Shown: one piece after another, positions 34,339 to 44,066 of the stretch
Layout of the letters: every line of letters starts with the position of its first letter
How positions within the stretch are numbered: position 1 is the stretch's first letter
NCBI GenBank assembly: GCA_958446835.1
Contig: CAUCXT010000002.1
Span: 83,684 to 147,683 of the forward strand
DNA: 64,000 nt
Reading direction: 5' to 3'
Source: an uncultured Eubacterium sp.
Lineage (GTDB): Bacteria > Bacillota > Clostridia > Lachnospirales > Lachnospiraceae
Position numbers and translations under genes: made by a program
The notes under the pieces: generated by a model
What the model was told of the DNA's origin: nothing
Database searches by the model: none
The model's input: only the letters and a program-made list of their open reading frames with translations

Positions 34339-36108
34339 ATGGCTAATATGTCAGCTTTATACATTGGTCTGTCTGGTCTGACCAACAGCTCTAATGCACT
34401 TAATACAACCGCCAATAATATGGCGAATGTCAATACCAAGGGATATGTAAGACAACAGGTTGTCTTTTCGGATACACAGTACAATGTCCTGAACAGATTT
34501 GCAACTGCTACTCTTCAGAGAGGAAACGGTGTCACAATACAGCAGGTATCTCATGTCAGGGATATACTTCTGGATGAAGCGTACCGAAGAGAGAACGGAA
34601 GATACGGATTCTATGATAAGCTTACGAATGCAACCGATGAGATACAGACACAGCTTGGCGAACTCAACGGAATATCATACCAGAATTCAATATCGGATCT
34701 TTTAGCTGCGATCAACGAAGTTGCCAAGACACCTGATGATAACACGGCAAGGGCTGCACTTGTACAGAGTGCTATCAGTTTCTTAGACCGTTCACAGTCA
34801 ATTTACAAGGGACTTGTAAGCTATCAGGATAGCCTTAATACGGAGATTGCCAGCGTAACGAACAGGATAAATGAGATAGGAGAGAGAATACAGTATCTCA
34901 ACAGCCAGATATCCGTCATTGAGAGTGGTGTCGAGACCGCGATGACACTGAGGGATGAGAGAGACCTTCTTCTTGATGAGCTGTCTGGATACGTCAAGAT
35001 AGACTACAGCGAGGATGCCAATCATGTTGTGACTGTAATGATGGAGGGCAATTTCTTCTGCGATGGGCTCAGTGTATCACACCTTGGACTCAACACTATA
35101 GAGGGAACTTCATTCTATGTCCCTGTATGGAGTGAGATGAAGGATACTCCGCTTTACAATATGGAACTTACGATGTCCACATCTAAGAATACGGATATTG
35201 GTTCACTAAAAGGACTTTTAGCAGCGAGAGGAACAATATCACCTACTTACGCAAATATGACGGCACCTGCTCAGGTAGTGACACAGAAGCCGGACAGGGC
35301 AGACTATGGAAGTGATGAAGATTATAATGCGGCAGTAGCGGCATATACAACATACAGAGACTATCAGAGCTTTATGAGCTGTAAGGATTACTCGGTTATG
35401 GCAAGAAGCATAGCTAATTTTGACAAGATGGTTAACAACATCGTGGAACAGATTAACAATGTGCTCAGCCCAATGAAGGATGCTACAGTTACATACGTTG
35501 ATGATAACGGTAACACGGTTACATATACGGGCAAGATACTTGACATGGATAAGACAGACTATGGCAAGGATGCCAACAGGACACCGGGAACAGAACTTTT
35601 TTCAAGAAAGTACACCGACAGATACAAGGAGGTTACAGGAACGGATGGACAGACATATTACATCTACAATACCGAGAATGAGCTTGGTATGGATTCCATC
35701 TACACTATAGCCAATATTGAAATCAATCCCGATGTACTCTATGATTTCTCGGTTTTACCGCTCAGCCAGCAGGATGGCAAGGTGGACTATGACAGGGCTA
35801 AGGAGTTGACAGCACTCTTTTCCCAGAAGAGCATGTTCTACAGGGAAGGCAGCGAGAGCCTTACATTTGAGCAGTTCTATGAGGCACTGGTAGATGATGT
35901 CGGAAGTGAGGGCATGGTCTATGAGAGCATGGTTGCCAATCAGGATGATTTGAGCAGCGGACTTGACAATGGAAGACAAGAGGTTATGGGCGTTTCATCG
36001 GACGAGGAGCTTACGAATATGATACGTTATCAGCAGGCATACAATGCTGCGTCAAGATACATTAACGTGATAACTACCATGATGGATACCGTAATACAGA
36101 TGATATAG
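34339..36108 (+). CDS. flgK: Flagellar hook-associated protein FlgK (copy 1)
   Basis: A 589-residue HAP1. The N-terminal TTANNMANVNTKGYVRQQV and C-terminal NMIRYQQAYNAASRYINVI blocks are the D0/D1 helices that join the hook to the filament. The centre (about residues 300-500) is an expanded variable region rich in Tyr, Asp and Thr. TGGAGAA lies upstream. A second FlgK follows immediately. Confidence 0.92.
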   Translation: MANMSALYIGLSGLTNSSNALNTTANNMANVNTKGYVRQQVVFSDTQYNVLNRFATATLQRGNGVTIQQVSHVRDILLDEAYRRENGRYGFYDKLTNATDEIQTQLGELNGISYQNSISDLLAAINEVAKTPDDNTARAALVQSAISFLDRSQSIYKGLVSYQDSLNTEIASVTNRINEIGERIQYLNSQISVIESGVETAMTLRDERDLLLDELSGYVKIDYSEDANHVVTVMMEGNFFCDGLSVSHLGLNTIEGTSFYVPVWSEMKDTPLYNMELTMSTSKNTDIGSLKGLLAARGTISPTYANMTAPAQVVTQKPDRADYGSDEDYNAAVAAYTTYRDYQSFMSCKDYSVMARSIANFDKMVNNIVEQINNVLSPMKDATVTYVDDNGNTVTYTGKILDMDKTDYGKDANRTPGTELFSRKYTDRYKEVTGTDGQTYYIYNTENELGMDSIYTIANIEINPDVLYDFSVLPLSQQDGKVDYDRAKELTALFSQKSMFYREGSESLTFEQFYEALVDDVGSEGMVYESMVANQDDLSSGLDNGRQEVMGVSSDEELTNMIRYQQAYNAASRYINVITTMMDTVIQMI

Positions 36109-36149
36109 AAAGATAATTAATCAAGGTAGTTTATTTATGGAGGAACAAT

Positions 36150-37691
36150 ATGCCAAATACATTTTTCGGAATGACAATCGGTGCGTCGGGACTGTTTGCA
36201 AGCAATGCGGCAATCAATACCACGGCGCACAATATATCGAATATCAATACTAAGGGCTACACACGCCAGTCTGTCACACAGGAGGCAAGCTTCGCGATAA
36301 GAGTGTATAAGCCTTATGGAGCAGTAGGAACGGGTGTTGCCATGGTTGATATATCACAGGCAAGAAGCCAGTACTACGATGAGAGATACAGACACAACAA
36401 TGCGCAGTGCGGTCAGTATGAGAATCTTCAGACATATTCGGAGCTTGTTCAGACATATCTTGATGAGTTCAATACGGATGGATTTATCACAGAATACAAT
36501 AATCTCTTTAAGACGATAGATGCACTTAAGTCCGATCCCAGCAGTGAAGTCAAGAGGGGACAGATGCTCAGCTATCTTTCAAGTGTCTGCAATTATTTTA
36601 ATACATTATCGACCAATATGCAGAACACTCAGAACGATATCAATGAGGAGATTAAGTCATCTGTATCTTCCATCAATACGATGGCGGAGCAGATAGCCTC
36701 ACTCAACAAGCAGATTAACACAATCGAGGCTTCAGGCGGTACTGCCAATGACCTCAGAGATACGAGAAACTTAATCGTTGACCAGTTATCATACTATGCT
36801 GATGTGACAGTGAGCGAGCGTGAGATTGGAAATGGTGTCACAGATTTTACAGTTACCTTCAATGGACAGAATATCGTAACCGGATACACCTATGATACAT
36901 TGCAGTGCGTTGCAAGGGAGACCGACAACAAGAGAAATGCAAGTGATGTGGAAGGTCTTTATGACATCAAGTGGAGCAACGGCAATCCGTACAACCCTTA
37001 TGAGGAGAACGGAAGAGGCAGTCTCAAGGCACTGTTCGATATGAGAGACGGATGTAATGATTCCTACGAGAGAGTGCAGACGGATGCCAACGGAAATCAG
37101 TCACTTGAGATAGTGGTTGATTCCTACAGGAATCCTTCCTACAAGGGAATTCCATATTATCAGTCACAGTTGAACCGCTTCGTGACAACGCTTGCTAAGG
37201 AATTCAATGATATAATCACCAACGGACAGTTAGCGGACGGAACGATGAATACAGAGAAGCTTCTTGTATCGAAGTATGACAGCAATTCTTATGTGACGGC
37301 AGGAAATATAAGTGTAAATGCCGATATGATAAGTGATCTGTCAAATTTCCCTGTATCATACGATGTGTCACGCGGCGAGAATCCTGATATGGCAAACGAT
37401 TTATATGCACTTAAGGACAAGGTGACAATCAAGAGTGGAACCTTCTGGGATTTCCTTTCCTCAATGGTATCTGAGATATCGGTAGATACCAAGAGAGCAA
37501 CGAGCTTCAGCACGAACTACAATAATGTTAAGGGCGCTATAGAGACACAGCGCACATCCATATCGGGAGTTGATGAGGATGAGGAGGGCGTTGACCTTGT
37601 AAAATACCAGCACGCCTATGACCTTTCCTCAAAGGTTATCTCAGTCATGAACCAGATATACAATAAGCTTATAGAAGAGACCGGACTATAG
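36150..37691 (+). CDS. flgK: Flagellar hook-associated protein FlgK (copy 2)
   Basis: A 513-residue second HAP1-like protein: INTTAHNISNINTKGYTRQS at the N-terminus and VDLVKYQHAYDLSSKVISVM at the C-terminus. It begins 41 bp after copy 1 and is clearly a paralogue rather than a fragment. Whether both are needed at the junction, or whether one serves the other flagellin, is open. TGGAGGAA precedes the start. Confidence 0.9.
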   Translation: MPNTFFGMTIGASGLFASNAAINTTAHNISNINTKGYTRQSVTQEASFAIRVYKPYGAVGTGVAMVDISQARSQYYDERYRHNNAQCGQYENLQTYSELVQTYLDEFNTDGFITEYNNLFKTIDALKSDPSSEVKRGQMLSYLSSVCNYFNTLSTNMQNTQNDINEEIKSSVSSINTMAEQIASLNKQINTIEASGGTANDLRDTRNLIVDQLSYYADVTVSEREIGNGVTDFTVTFNGQNIVTGYTYDTLQCVARETDNKRNASDVEGLYDIKWSNGNPYNPYEENGRGSLKALFDMRDGCNDSYERVQTDANGNQSLEIVVDSYRNPSYKGIPYYQSQLNRFVTTLAKEFNDIITNGQLADGTMNTEKLLVSKYDSNSYVTAGNISVNADMISDLSNFPVSYDVSRGENPDMANDLYALKDKVTIKSGTFWDFLSSMVSEISVDTKRATSFSTNYNNVKGAIETQRTSISGVDEDEEGVDLVKYQHAYDLSSKVISVMNQIYNKLIEETGL

Positions 37692-37701
37692 GAGGTTTAA
37701 A

Positions 37702-39189
37702 ATGCGTATAACCAACACAATGATGACTAATACGACAATGCGTAATGTCAACAAGTCGAAGAATAATTTATATACAACAGAGCAGCAGATGTCATCGCAG
37801 AAGAAGATATCCAAGCCGTCCGATGACCCTATCATAGCTATCAGAGCGCTCTCTCTCAGAACCAGCCTCACAGAGGTTGAACAGTACTTAAAGAAGAATG
37901 TTCCTGATGCAGATGCATGGCTTACACTTACAGAGACATCGCTGAATAACATGGACGATATCTATACGGATATCATTAAGTACTGCACACAGGGCTCTAC
38001 GGATTCCTATGAGACAACCAACAGAAGCGCGATAATACAGAGTATACAGCAGTTGAGAGATGCGATGTATGCAGAGGGAAATGCGGACAGCTCAGGAAGA
38101 TATATCTTTACAGGATACAGAACGGACAGAGCACTCACCTTCCAGAACGATGCCGAGGTGGCAGGCCTGTCCTACAGGATTAAACAGAGCTTCAAGGGCT
38201 CTGATTTTACGACAACCAAGTATATGAAGAATGGTGTTGATATCAACAACGTAGCTTCAATAAAGGCCTCAGATACACCTGAGACACAGGAGGTGTACAG
38301 AATAAGGCTTGCCTATGATGACTGTGCCTACGATGCGGCTGATGCGGCATCACTTCCTCAGATCACAGTTGACGGACAGGCCTACGCCGGTACAATACGG
38401 GCTGTGAGCACATCGGAGTTTGAAGCTATTATAACTGCCGGAAACCTTGCCGACAATACAGCATATTATGTGTACGATAAGGGCGAGCTGGTATTTTCTA
38501 AAGCTTCGCAGCAGGCACTTGGCAATTCACAGATAGATATATCCTATCGCAAGGATTCATTTGCAAAGGGAGATATAAGACCTGAGCATTATTTTGATTG
38601 TGAGGATTTGACCAACGGACAGGTATATTCTATGTCAAGCAAGAGCGGTGATGACAGTCAGGATATAGAGTACACGATCAACTTCAGCCAGAACCTTAAG
38701 GTCAACTCACGCGCTACGGATGTGCTCAGCTACAATATAGGAAGAGACTTAGATGACCTTGTAAACAGTCTTTCATCTGTTATGAATATTGAGGAAAAGA
38801 TTTCCAGATTAAAGGATATGAAGAGTTCAGACATGTATGCGGGACAGACAGATGAGATTGAGTCTATGATAGAGGCGGCAAATAAGGAGCTTGATTATGC
38901 CAAGAACAATATGGAAGCGCTCTTTGCCAAGGGAATCACACAGATGAAGGGCTATCAGTCGACAGTAAACACTGAATTGTCCGATGTGGGAAGCCGTGAA
39001 GTAAGACTTACACTCACTAAGACCAGACTTACACAGCAGCAGACTACCTTCAAGGAGCTCAAGTCCAAGAATGAGGATGTGGAGTTAGAGGATATCGCAG
39101 TTGACTTTGCTGCGGCGGAGACAGTGTACAATGCAGCAATCGCGACAGCTTCTAAGACAGTGAGACAGTCATTACTTGATTATCTGTAA
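37702..39189 (+). CDS. flgL: Flagellar hook-associated protein FlgL with enlarged central domain
   Basis: A 495-residue HAP3. MRITNTMMTNTTMRNVNKSK and SKPSDDPIIAIRALSLR at the N-terminus and the helical C-terminus (about residues 350-495) are typical of FlgL. At roughly 300 residues the usual FlgL is much shorter; the extra sequence lies in the surface-exposed middle (about 150-330). AGGAGG precedes the start. Confidence 0.9.
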   Translation: MRITNTMMTNTTMRNVNKSKNNLYTTEQQMSSQKKISKPSDDPIIAIRALSLRTSLTEVEQYLKKNVPDADAWLTLTETSLNNMDDIYTDIIKYCTQGSTDSYETTNRSAIIQSIQQLRDAMYAEGNADSSGRYIFTGYRTDRALTFQNDAEVAGLSYRIKQSFKGSDFTTTKYMKNGVDINNVASIKASDTPETQEVYRIRLAYDDCAYDAADAASLPQITVDGQAYAGTIRAVSTSEFEAIITAGNLADNTAYYVYDKGELVFSKASQQALGNSQIDISYRKDSFAKGDIRPEHYFDCEDLTNGQVYSMSSKSGDDSQDIEYTINFSQNLKVNSRATDVLSYNIGRDLDDLVNSLSSVMNIEEKISRLKDMKSSDMYAGQTDEIESMIEAANKELDYAKNNMEALFAKGITQMKGYQSTVNTELSDVGSREVRLTLTKTRLTQQQTTFKELKSKNEDVELEDIAVDFAAAETVYNAAIATASKTVRQSLLDYL

Positions 39190-39219
39190 AGAATAATATG
39201 CTAAGACAGGCGTGCGGGG

Positions 39220-39257
39220 ATGTGCATACGATAATTACAGTATTTAGTATGCACATT
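39220..39257. other. Perfect 10-bp stem-loop upstream of fliW
   Basis: ATGTGCATAC pairs exactly with GTATGCACAT around a 17-base loop. No T-run follows, so it is not a standard terminator. It lies in the 144-bp gap between flgL and fliW and could be an RNA processing or protein-binding element. Confidence 0.45.
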
Positions 39258-39333
39258 CTTATGTATGCGGATGGTTTAACATCAAATCGGGAGCGGAGCT
39301 TCTGTATCTGATATAAGGAGAAGGAGAGAGTAC

Positions 39334-39789
39334 ATGAAGGTTAATACAAGATTATTTGGGGATATAGAGGTCGCTGAGGACAGGATAATCACATTTACTC
39401 AGGGCTTGATGGGTTTTGAAGAGTATACAAGATATACATTGATATATAATTCTGAGAAAAAGGGCAGAATTATGTGGCTGCAGTGCCTTGATGAGCCACA
39501 GCTTGCATTCACTGTCATCGACCCTATGAAGGTTGTGGCAGAGTATAATCCGGTTGTGGACGATGAATGGCTTGCCCAGCTGGGAGAGGTGGAGTCGGAG
39601 GGAGATTATTTCCTGCTGTCTGTTGTGACGGTTCCGTCCGATCTTACCAAGATGACAGCTAACTTGAAGGCACCGATTGTCATCAATATGAATACGAAGA
39701 AAGCATGCCAGCTTATCGTGAACAACGATGATTATGAGGTTCGTTACAATGTGTATGATTATATTAAGAAGATGAAGGAGGAGAACTAA
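39334..39789 (+). CDS. fliW: Flagellar assembly factor FliW
   Basis: A 151-residue protein; ITFTQGLMGFEEYTRYTLI and the APIVINMNTKKACQLIVNND block are diagnostic of FliW. FliW binds free flagellin or, when flagellin is exported, CsrA, relieving repression of flagellin mRNA. AAGGAGAAGGAG precedes the start. Its stop codon overlaps the csrA start by one base, giving translational coupling. Confidence 0.95.
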   Translation: MKVNTRLFGDIEVAEDRIITFTQGLMGFEEYTRYTLIYNSEKKGRIMWLQCLDEPQLAFTVIDPMKVVAEYNPVVDDEWLAQLGEVESEGDYFLLSVVTVPSDLTKMTANLKAPIVINMNTKKACQLIVNNDDYEVRYNVYDYIKKMKEEN

Positions 39790-40007
39790 TGCTTGCTTTA
39801 TCGAGAAAGAAGAATGAGTCCATTGTAATCAACAACGATATAGAGGTAACTGTGCTTGAAATCAAGGGAGACCAGGTCAAGATAGGTATCACAGCGCCGA
39901 AGTCTGTTCCGGTGTACCGCAAGGAGGTATATGTACAGATCAAGGACGCGAACAAGGCGGCAAGTGTTTCTGACGGAGCGGAGGCTCTAAGGAACCTTTT
40001 AGGATAG
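39789..40007 (+). CDS. csrA: Carbon storage regulator CsrA
   Basis: A 72-residue RNA-binding dimer: MLALSRKKNESIVI, VLEIKGDQVKIGITAPK and PVYRKEVY are the conserved strands. CsrA binds GGA in hairpin loops of leaders; good sites are present before the flagellin at 44067. Overlap with fliW (TAATG) and the nearby GGAGGAG within the fliW end support coupled synthesis of repressor and antagonist. Confidence 0.97.
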   Translation: MLALSRKKNESIVINNDIEVTVLEIKGDQVKIGITAPKSVPVYRKEVYVQIKDANKAASVSDGAEALRNLLG

Positions 40008-40138
40008 TCATATAGGACTAAACTTTTTATATAGGTCTGCCGAAATACAATAGAGAGTATGAAGAAATATAAGGATACACACATACAACAAGAAACAGCG
40101 TCAATATAATTTGAATGAACACACGGAGGTGTCTTGAA

Positions 40139-40597
40139 ATGGCGATTGAAGGAATTAAAGGGGCAGCATCAAGTGCTGCAATCAGTGCTTCGGTAAATAT
40201 GGCGAAGCAGAATACTACTGTTACCGAGACCAAGGAGGTCAGCGTACAGAATAATAACAGGCAGCCGGATACGGTTAAGGTGCAGACAGCTAATAAGGGC
40301 AGTCAGCAGAGCAAGGATAGCGCTAGCGCTGTTGCAGATGACAACAGCAAGAAGGTTGAGCAGGATATTCAGCTCAATGAGAAGGCTCTCAAGCAGCGTA
40401 TATCAGAGATTAACAGCAAGCTCAACAACAATACGGTTGCAGAGTTCGGTTATCACGATGAGACCAACAGAGTAACAATTAAGATAGTTGACAAGGATAC
40501 CAAGGAGACAATTAAGGAGATTCCGCCGGAGAAGACTCTTGACCTTATCGCTAAGGCATGGGAGCTTGCCGGAATCCTTGTGGACGAGAAACGCTAA
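40139..40597 (+). CDS. flaG: FlaG family flagellar protein
   Basis: A 152-residue protein whose C-terminal half (LNNNTVAEFGYHDETNRVTI and VDKDTKETIKEIPPEK) is the FlaG domain; the N-terminal half is a low-complexity Ser/Ala/Asn-rich leader. FlaG influences filament length. ATG 40139 has CGGAGGTG upstream; the ATG at 40115 is unsupported. Confidence 0.9.
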   Translation: MAIEGIKGAASSAAISASVNMAKQNTTVTETKEVSVQNNNRQPDTVKVQTANKGSQQSKDSASAVADDNSKKVEQDIQLNEKALKQRISEINSKLNNNTVAEFGYHDETNRVTIKIVDKDTKETIKEIPPEKTLDLIAKAWELAGILVDEKR

Positions 40598-40627
40598 CCA
40601 TCGTAACATGATGGAAAGGAGTAAAGT

Positions 40628-42850
40628 ATGGCAATAAGAGTCAGCGGACTTATATCAGGACTTGATACAGACTCCATTGTACAGGAGCTTGTATCAGCAT
40701 ATTCAACCAAGAAAGAGAAGTATGAGAAAGCGCAGACAAAGCAGGAATGGAAGATGGATGCATGGAAGACCATGAACAGCAAGATATATGGCTTCTACAC
40801 ATCGAGCCTTTCGAATATGAGAATGTCTACAGCTTACAGCCTTAAGACAAGCTCTATATCTAACAGCAATGTGGCAACAGTTAAGGCCTCATCCTCCGCT
40901 GTCAACGGTACACAGAAGATGAAGGTCAATAAGCTTGCCTCCTCAGCGTATATGACGGGCGGCATAGTGAAGCTGTCGGACGATAAGAACGATACAGGCA
41001 ATAAGAAGGTGACAGGCAGCACTGCACTTTCCGATATGGGTATTGAGACAGGAAGCAAGATAGCTGTCAACAATAAGGAAATAGAGATAACAGACAAGAT
41101 GACGGTGAATCAGCTTGTGGCTAAGCTTAAGGATGCAGGCGTCAATGCAAGCTTCGATGAGACCAACCAGAGATTCTTCGTCAATGCAAAGACGTCAGGC
41201 GCAGACGGTGAGTTCACACTCACTGCGAATAACTTTGGCGGACTTAATGCTATTCAGTCACTTGGACTTTTTGCTACCAAGGACACGGATGGCGAACCTA
41301 CAGCGGAGATGAAGAAGTATGAGGCAATTCTGTCAGATGATACTATAGATGCTGATGATGAACGGAAACGCGTTGCAAATGCGGTTGTCAATAGTAAGAG
41401 CTATACAAGCACTGAGCTTGCAGATTATGAGGATACAGTTAAAGCTTATGAAAAGAATGCTGCCTTTGTAAAGCAATATGAATCAAGCCAGAAGATTGTG
41501 GATGCGTATTTGGAGCAATCGAAGATTGTTGAGGATTATAACACAAAGCTTGACCCGGATGATGAGAACAGTGAGACGAAGCTTGATAAAGTGATGTCAC
41601 TTCTTACCAAGGATACCGTAACAGATGACGATGGCATAGAAGCAAAGGTAATGTATACGGACAAAGAGATTGCTGCTATGAAGGAGTTCGTTGCAAAGGT
41701 GGACGCAGGCGAGATAAGCAAGGCAGATACTGATGATGACGGCAATAACAATGGAGATACATATGCCAACTACAAGGAGATAATTGCAGCCAAGGAAGAG
41801 TATGATACATACCAGAATGCGGTTGCGTATACTAAAAAGAATGATAGCAGCTATAAGAGCGCAAGTGCTGTCCTTGCCGCAGTGCCGGAGTCAGAATATG
41901 AGAATATCAGGGATAATGAGGTAAATGACCAGACCAAGATTGACGCTTACAATAAAGCTAAGTCAGCCGTAGCAGCTAATTCGGTCTCATCCTATGATGG
42001 GGATGCTGCCAGAATCAGCGGTCAGGACGCAGAGATAGTTCTTAACGGTGCCACATTCACCAGCAGCACAGGTACATTCTCTATCAATGGACTTTCAATC
42101 ACGGCAATGCAGGTAACCGGAGCTGATGAGGAGGTAAGCATTACGACCTCCAATGATACTCAGGCTATGTATGACAAGATTAAGGAGTTTATCGGCAAGT
42201 ATAATGAACTCATCAAGGAGATGGATACGGCTTATAATGCAGCTTCAGCAGGAGATTATGAGCCTCTTACCGATGATGAGAAGGAGAATATGTCCGATAA
42301 GGAGATAGAGAAGTGGGAGACCAAGATTAAGGATTCTCTTCTCAGAAGGGACAGCACCCTTGGAAATACTTCATCGGCGATGAAGTCCAAGATGAATGCA
42401 AGCTTTGAAATTAATGGAAAGACATATTCACTTGCGTCATTCGGAATTGCTACGGGAAGCTACTTTACTTCAAGTACTGATGAGAAGGGCTGCCTCCATA
42501 TTGACGGAGATAAGGACGATTCCACAACATCCGGAAATACAGACAAGCTCATGGCGGCGATAAATGAGGATCCTGAGACGGTTGCGGCATTCTTCCAGAA
42601 GCTGTCCACGAGTGTGTATGATGACCTCACTAAGAGAATGGCATCGTCGAGTGTCAGCAGTGTATATACGATTTATAATGACAAGCAGATGTCAAGTGAG
42701 TACAGTGAGTACAAGGATAAGGTTGACAAGTGGCAGGAAAAGCTGGAGTACTATGAGGAGTTCTACTATAAGAAGTTCTCAGCGATGGAATCGGCACTGT
42801 CTAAGCTGCAGTCATCCACCTCATCACTCTCCAATTTACTTGGTTCATGA
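40628..42850 (+). CDS. fliD: Filament cap protein FliD (large form)
   Basis: A 740-residue HAP2. VSGLISGLDTDSIVQELV at the N-terminus, the FliD-N motif TASSSAVNGTQKM-like region near residue 90, and the C-terminal coiled coil (YSEYKDKVDKWQEKLEYYE) are standard. Common FliD proteins have 450-550 residues; an insertion at about residues 220-450, rich in Lys, Asp, Glu and Tyr and largely helical, explains the difference. It caps the filament and may act in adhesion. Start has AAAGGAG upstream. Confidence 0.93.
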   Translation: MAIRVSGLISGLDTDSIVQELVSAYSTKKEKYEKAQTKQEWKMDAWKTMNSKIYGFYTSSLSNMRMSTAYSLKTSSISNSNVATVKASSSAVNGTQKMKVNKLASSAYMTGGIVKLSDDKNDTGNKKVTGSTALSDMGIETGSKIAVNNKEIEITDKMTVNQLVAKLKDAGVNASFDETNQRFFVNAKTSGADGEFTLTANNFGGLNAIQSLGLFATKDTDGEPTAEMKKYEAILSDDTIDADDERKRVANAVVNSKSYTSTELADYEDTVKAYEKNAAFVKQYESSQKIVDAYLEQSKIVEDYNTKLDPDDENSETKLDKVMSLLTKDTVTDDDGIEAKVMYTDKEIAAMKEFVAKVDAGEISKADTDDDGNNNGDTYANYKEIIAAKEEYDTYQNAVAYTKKNDSSYKSASAVLAAVPESEYENIRDNEVNDQTKIDAYNKAKSAVAANSVSSYDGDAARISGQDAEIVLNGATFTSSTGTFSINGLSITAMQVTGADEEVSITTSNDTQAMYDKIKEFIGKYNELIKEMDTAYNAASAGDYEPLTDDEKENMSDKEIEKWETKIKDSLLRRDSTLGNTSSAMKSKMNASFEINGKTYSLASFGIATGSYFTSSTDEKGCLHIDGDKDDSTTSGNTDKLMAAINEDPETVAAFFQKLSTSVYDDLTKRMASSSVSSVYTIYNDKQMSSEYSEYKDKVDKWQEKLEYYEEFYYKKFSAMESALSKLQSSTSSLSNLLGS

Positions 42851-42906
42851 TAAAGGTTGTACCTTTACAATGGAGTAATAATTTGATAAAATAGTACTAT
42901 AAATAT

Positions 42907-42945
42907 GCACAGCTCATTATTATGATAATAGTGGGCTGTGCTTTG
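42907..42945 (+). terminator. Weak terminator after fliD
   Basis: GCACAGC and GCTGTGC pair around an inner A+T stem; only TTT follows, so read-through into fliS is likely. Confidence 0.5.
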
Positions 42946-42965
42946 CAAGTAGAGGAGGCAGTTGC

Positions 42966-43352
42966 ATGAACACACCTGCAGGCTATCAGCAGTACGAGAG
43001 AAGTAAGATACTCACAGCATCACCGGCTGAGCTTACGCTTATGTTATATGAGGGGGCTATCAAGTATGCCAATATTGCGATTGTTGCGATAGAGAAGGGC
43101 GAGATAGAGAAAGCACATAACAGCATCCGTAAGGTAGAGCGGATTATAGAAGAATTTCAGGCTACGTTAGACCATAGGTATCCGGTTGCAAAGGATTTTG
43201 ATGAAGTATATAAGTATCTTCAGCAAAGACTTCTTGAGGCGAATGTCAAGAAGGATAAGGAGATAATGAAGGAGGTTCTTGGACACCTCAGAACTATGAG
43301 AGATACCTGGAAGGAAGTAATGCGTTTATCGAGAACCGACCATTCTAAGTAA
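42966..43352 (+). CDS. fliS: Flagellin export chaperone FliS
   Basis: A 128-residue four-helix protein. YQQYERSKILTASPAELTLM and LYEGAIKYANIAI are diagnostic of FliS, which binds the C-terminal helix of flagellin in the cytoplasm. AGAGGAGG precedes the start. It follows fliD as in most Firmicutes. Confidence 0.95.
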   Translation: MNTPAGYQQYERSKILTASPAELTLMLYEGAIKYANIAIVAIEKGEIEKAHNSIRKVERIIEEFQATLDHRYPVAKDFDEVYKYLQQRLLEANVKKDKEIMKEVLGHLRTMRDTWKEVMRLSRTDHSK

Positions 43353-43393
43353 AATAATATCTGCATGTGCAGAGTATGGAAATGAGGATGACT

Positions 43394-43873
43394 ATGAGCA
43401 TGACAGAGAGCTATTTGACGATATTAGAGAGCAGTCTTGACAAGAAGATAGAGCTTCTTGATTCTATAGAAATGCTTAACACGGAGCAGGAGAAAATACT
43501 CAGCGCAGCCGCTTTTGATGAGGAAGCATTCAACCATATTGTAGAACAGAAGGCAGAGCTGGTTGAAAAGCTTAATGCAATGGACGAGGGATTTCAGCTT
43601 GTGTACAATAATGTTAAGGCAGAGCTTGATGGGAATAGAGAGATATATGCAGCTGAGATAAAGAGACTTCAGGGCAAGATAACTCAGGTTATGGAGAAGA
43701 GCAGTCATCTCATGGCGGAGGAACAGCGCAACAAGGACAGAGTCACAGCAAGATTCGCATCACGACGCAAGGAAATCAGCAGTGTGAAGAAGAACCAGCA
43801 GTATGCAGCGAATTATTATAAGACCATGAATAAGGTTACAAGTGAACCGGTATTCATGGACAAGAAGAAATAG
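43394..43873 (+). CDS. FliT/FlgN-like helical flagellar chaperone
   Basis: A 159-residue coiled-coil protein with no strong family motif. Its position after fliS, where fliT normally lies, and its pattern (YLTILESSLDKKIELLDSI with later FNHIVEQKAELVEKLNAMD) suggest a FliT- or FlgN-type chaperone. Of several ATGs in a row (43376-43400), 43394 is best placed after ATGAGG; the GTG at 43367 is unlikely. Confidence 0.65.
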   Translation: MSMTESYLTILESSLDKKIELLDSIEMLNTEQEKILSAAAFDEEAFNHIVEQKAELVEKLNAMDEGFQLVYNNVKAELDGNREIYAAEIKRLQGKITQVMEKSSHLMAEEQRNKDRVTARFASRRKEISSVKKNQQYAANYYKTMNKVTSEPVFMDKKK

Positions 43874-43938
43874 AAGTTGAGCCGGAGCCTTAAACACTTT
43901 GAAAAATAAAAAATTTAAAAAAAGATATTATTCAGGTA

Positions 43939-43965
43939 TAAAGTTAAAAGACTTTGAACCGATAT
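43939..43965 (+). promoter_or_regulatory. Sigma-28 promoter of the main flagellin gene
   Basis: TAAA (43939-43942), 15 bases, then ACCGATAT (43958-43965): a near-perfect sigma-D/sigma-28 promoter. It gives a leader of about 95 nt. Confidence 0.85.
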
Positions 43966-43976
43966 AATATACAGAA

Positions 43977-44058
43977 GGTAAGAAATACTTACCAACTTGG
44001 AGGCAGAGCCTCTACAACAAATCACATCGGCATGGATGCCGATAGATATTCAAGGAGG
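43977..44058 (+). promoter_or_regulatory. Flagellin mRNA leader with CsrA-type binding sites
   Basis: Three hairpins can form: GGTAAG/CTTACC (43977-43993), GAGGC/GCCTC (44000-44012), and CGGC-AUGGAU-GCCG (44028-44041), the last presenting GGA in a hexaloop as CsrA prefers. The Shine-Dalgarno AAGGAGG (44052-44058) provides a second GGA. A loop site upstream plus a site on the ribosome binding sequence is the arrangement known for hag of Bacillus, regulated by CsrA and FliW. Confidence 0.7.
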
Positions 44059-44066
44059 AATATATC

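Noticed and set aside
44027..44045. GCCGATAG at 44038 as a second sigma-28 promoter of flagellin
   Set aside because: It is the right arm of the CsrA-type hairpin, has no TAAA 15 bases upstream and lies only about 20 bases from the start codon.
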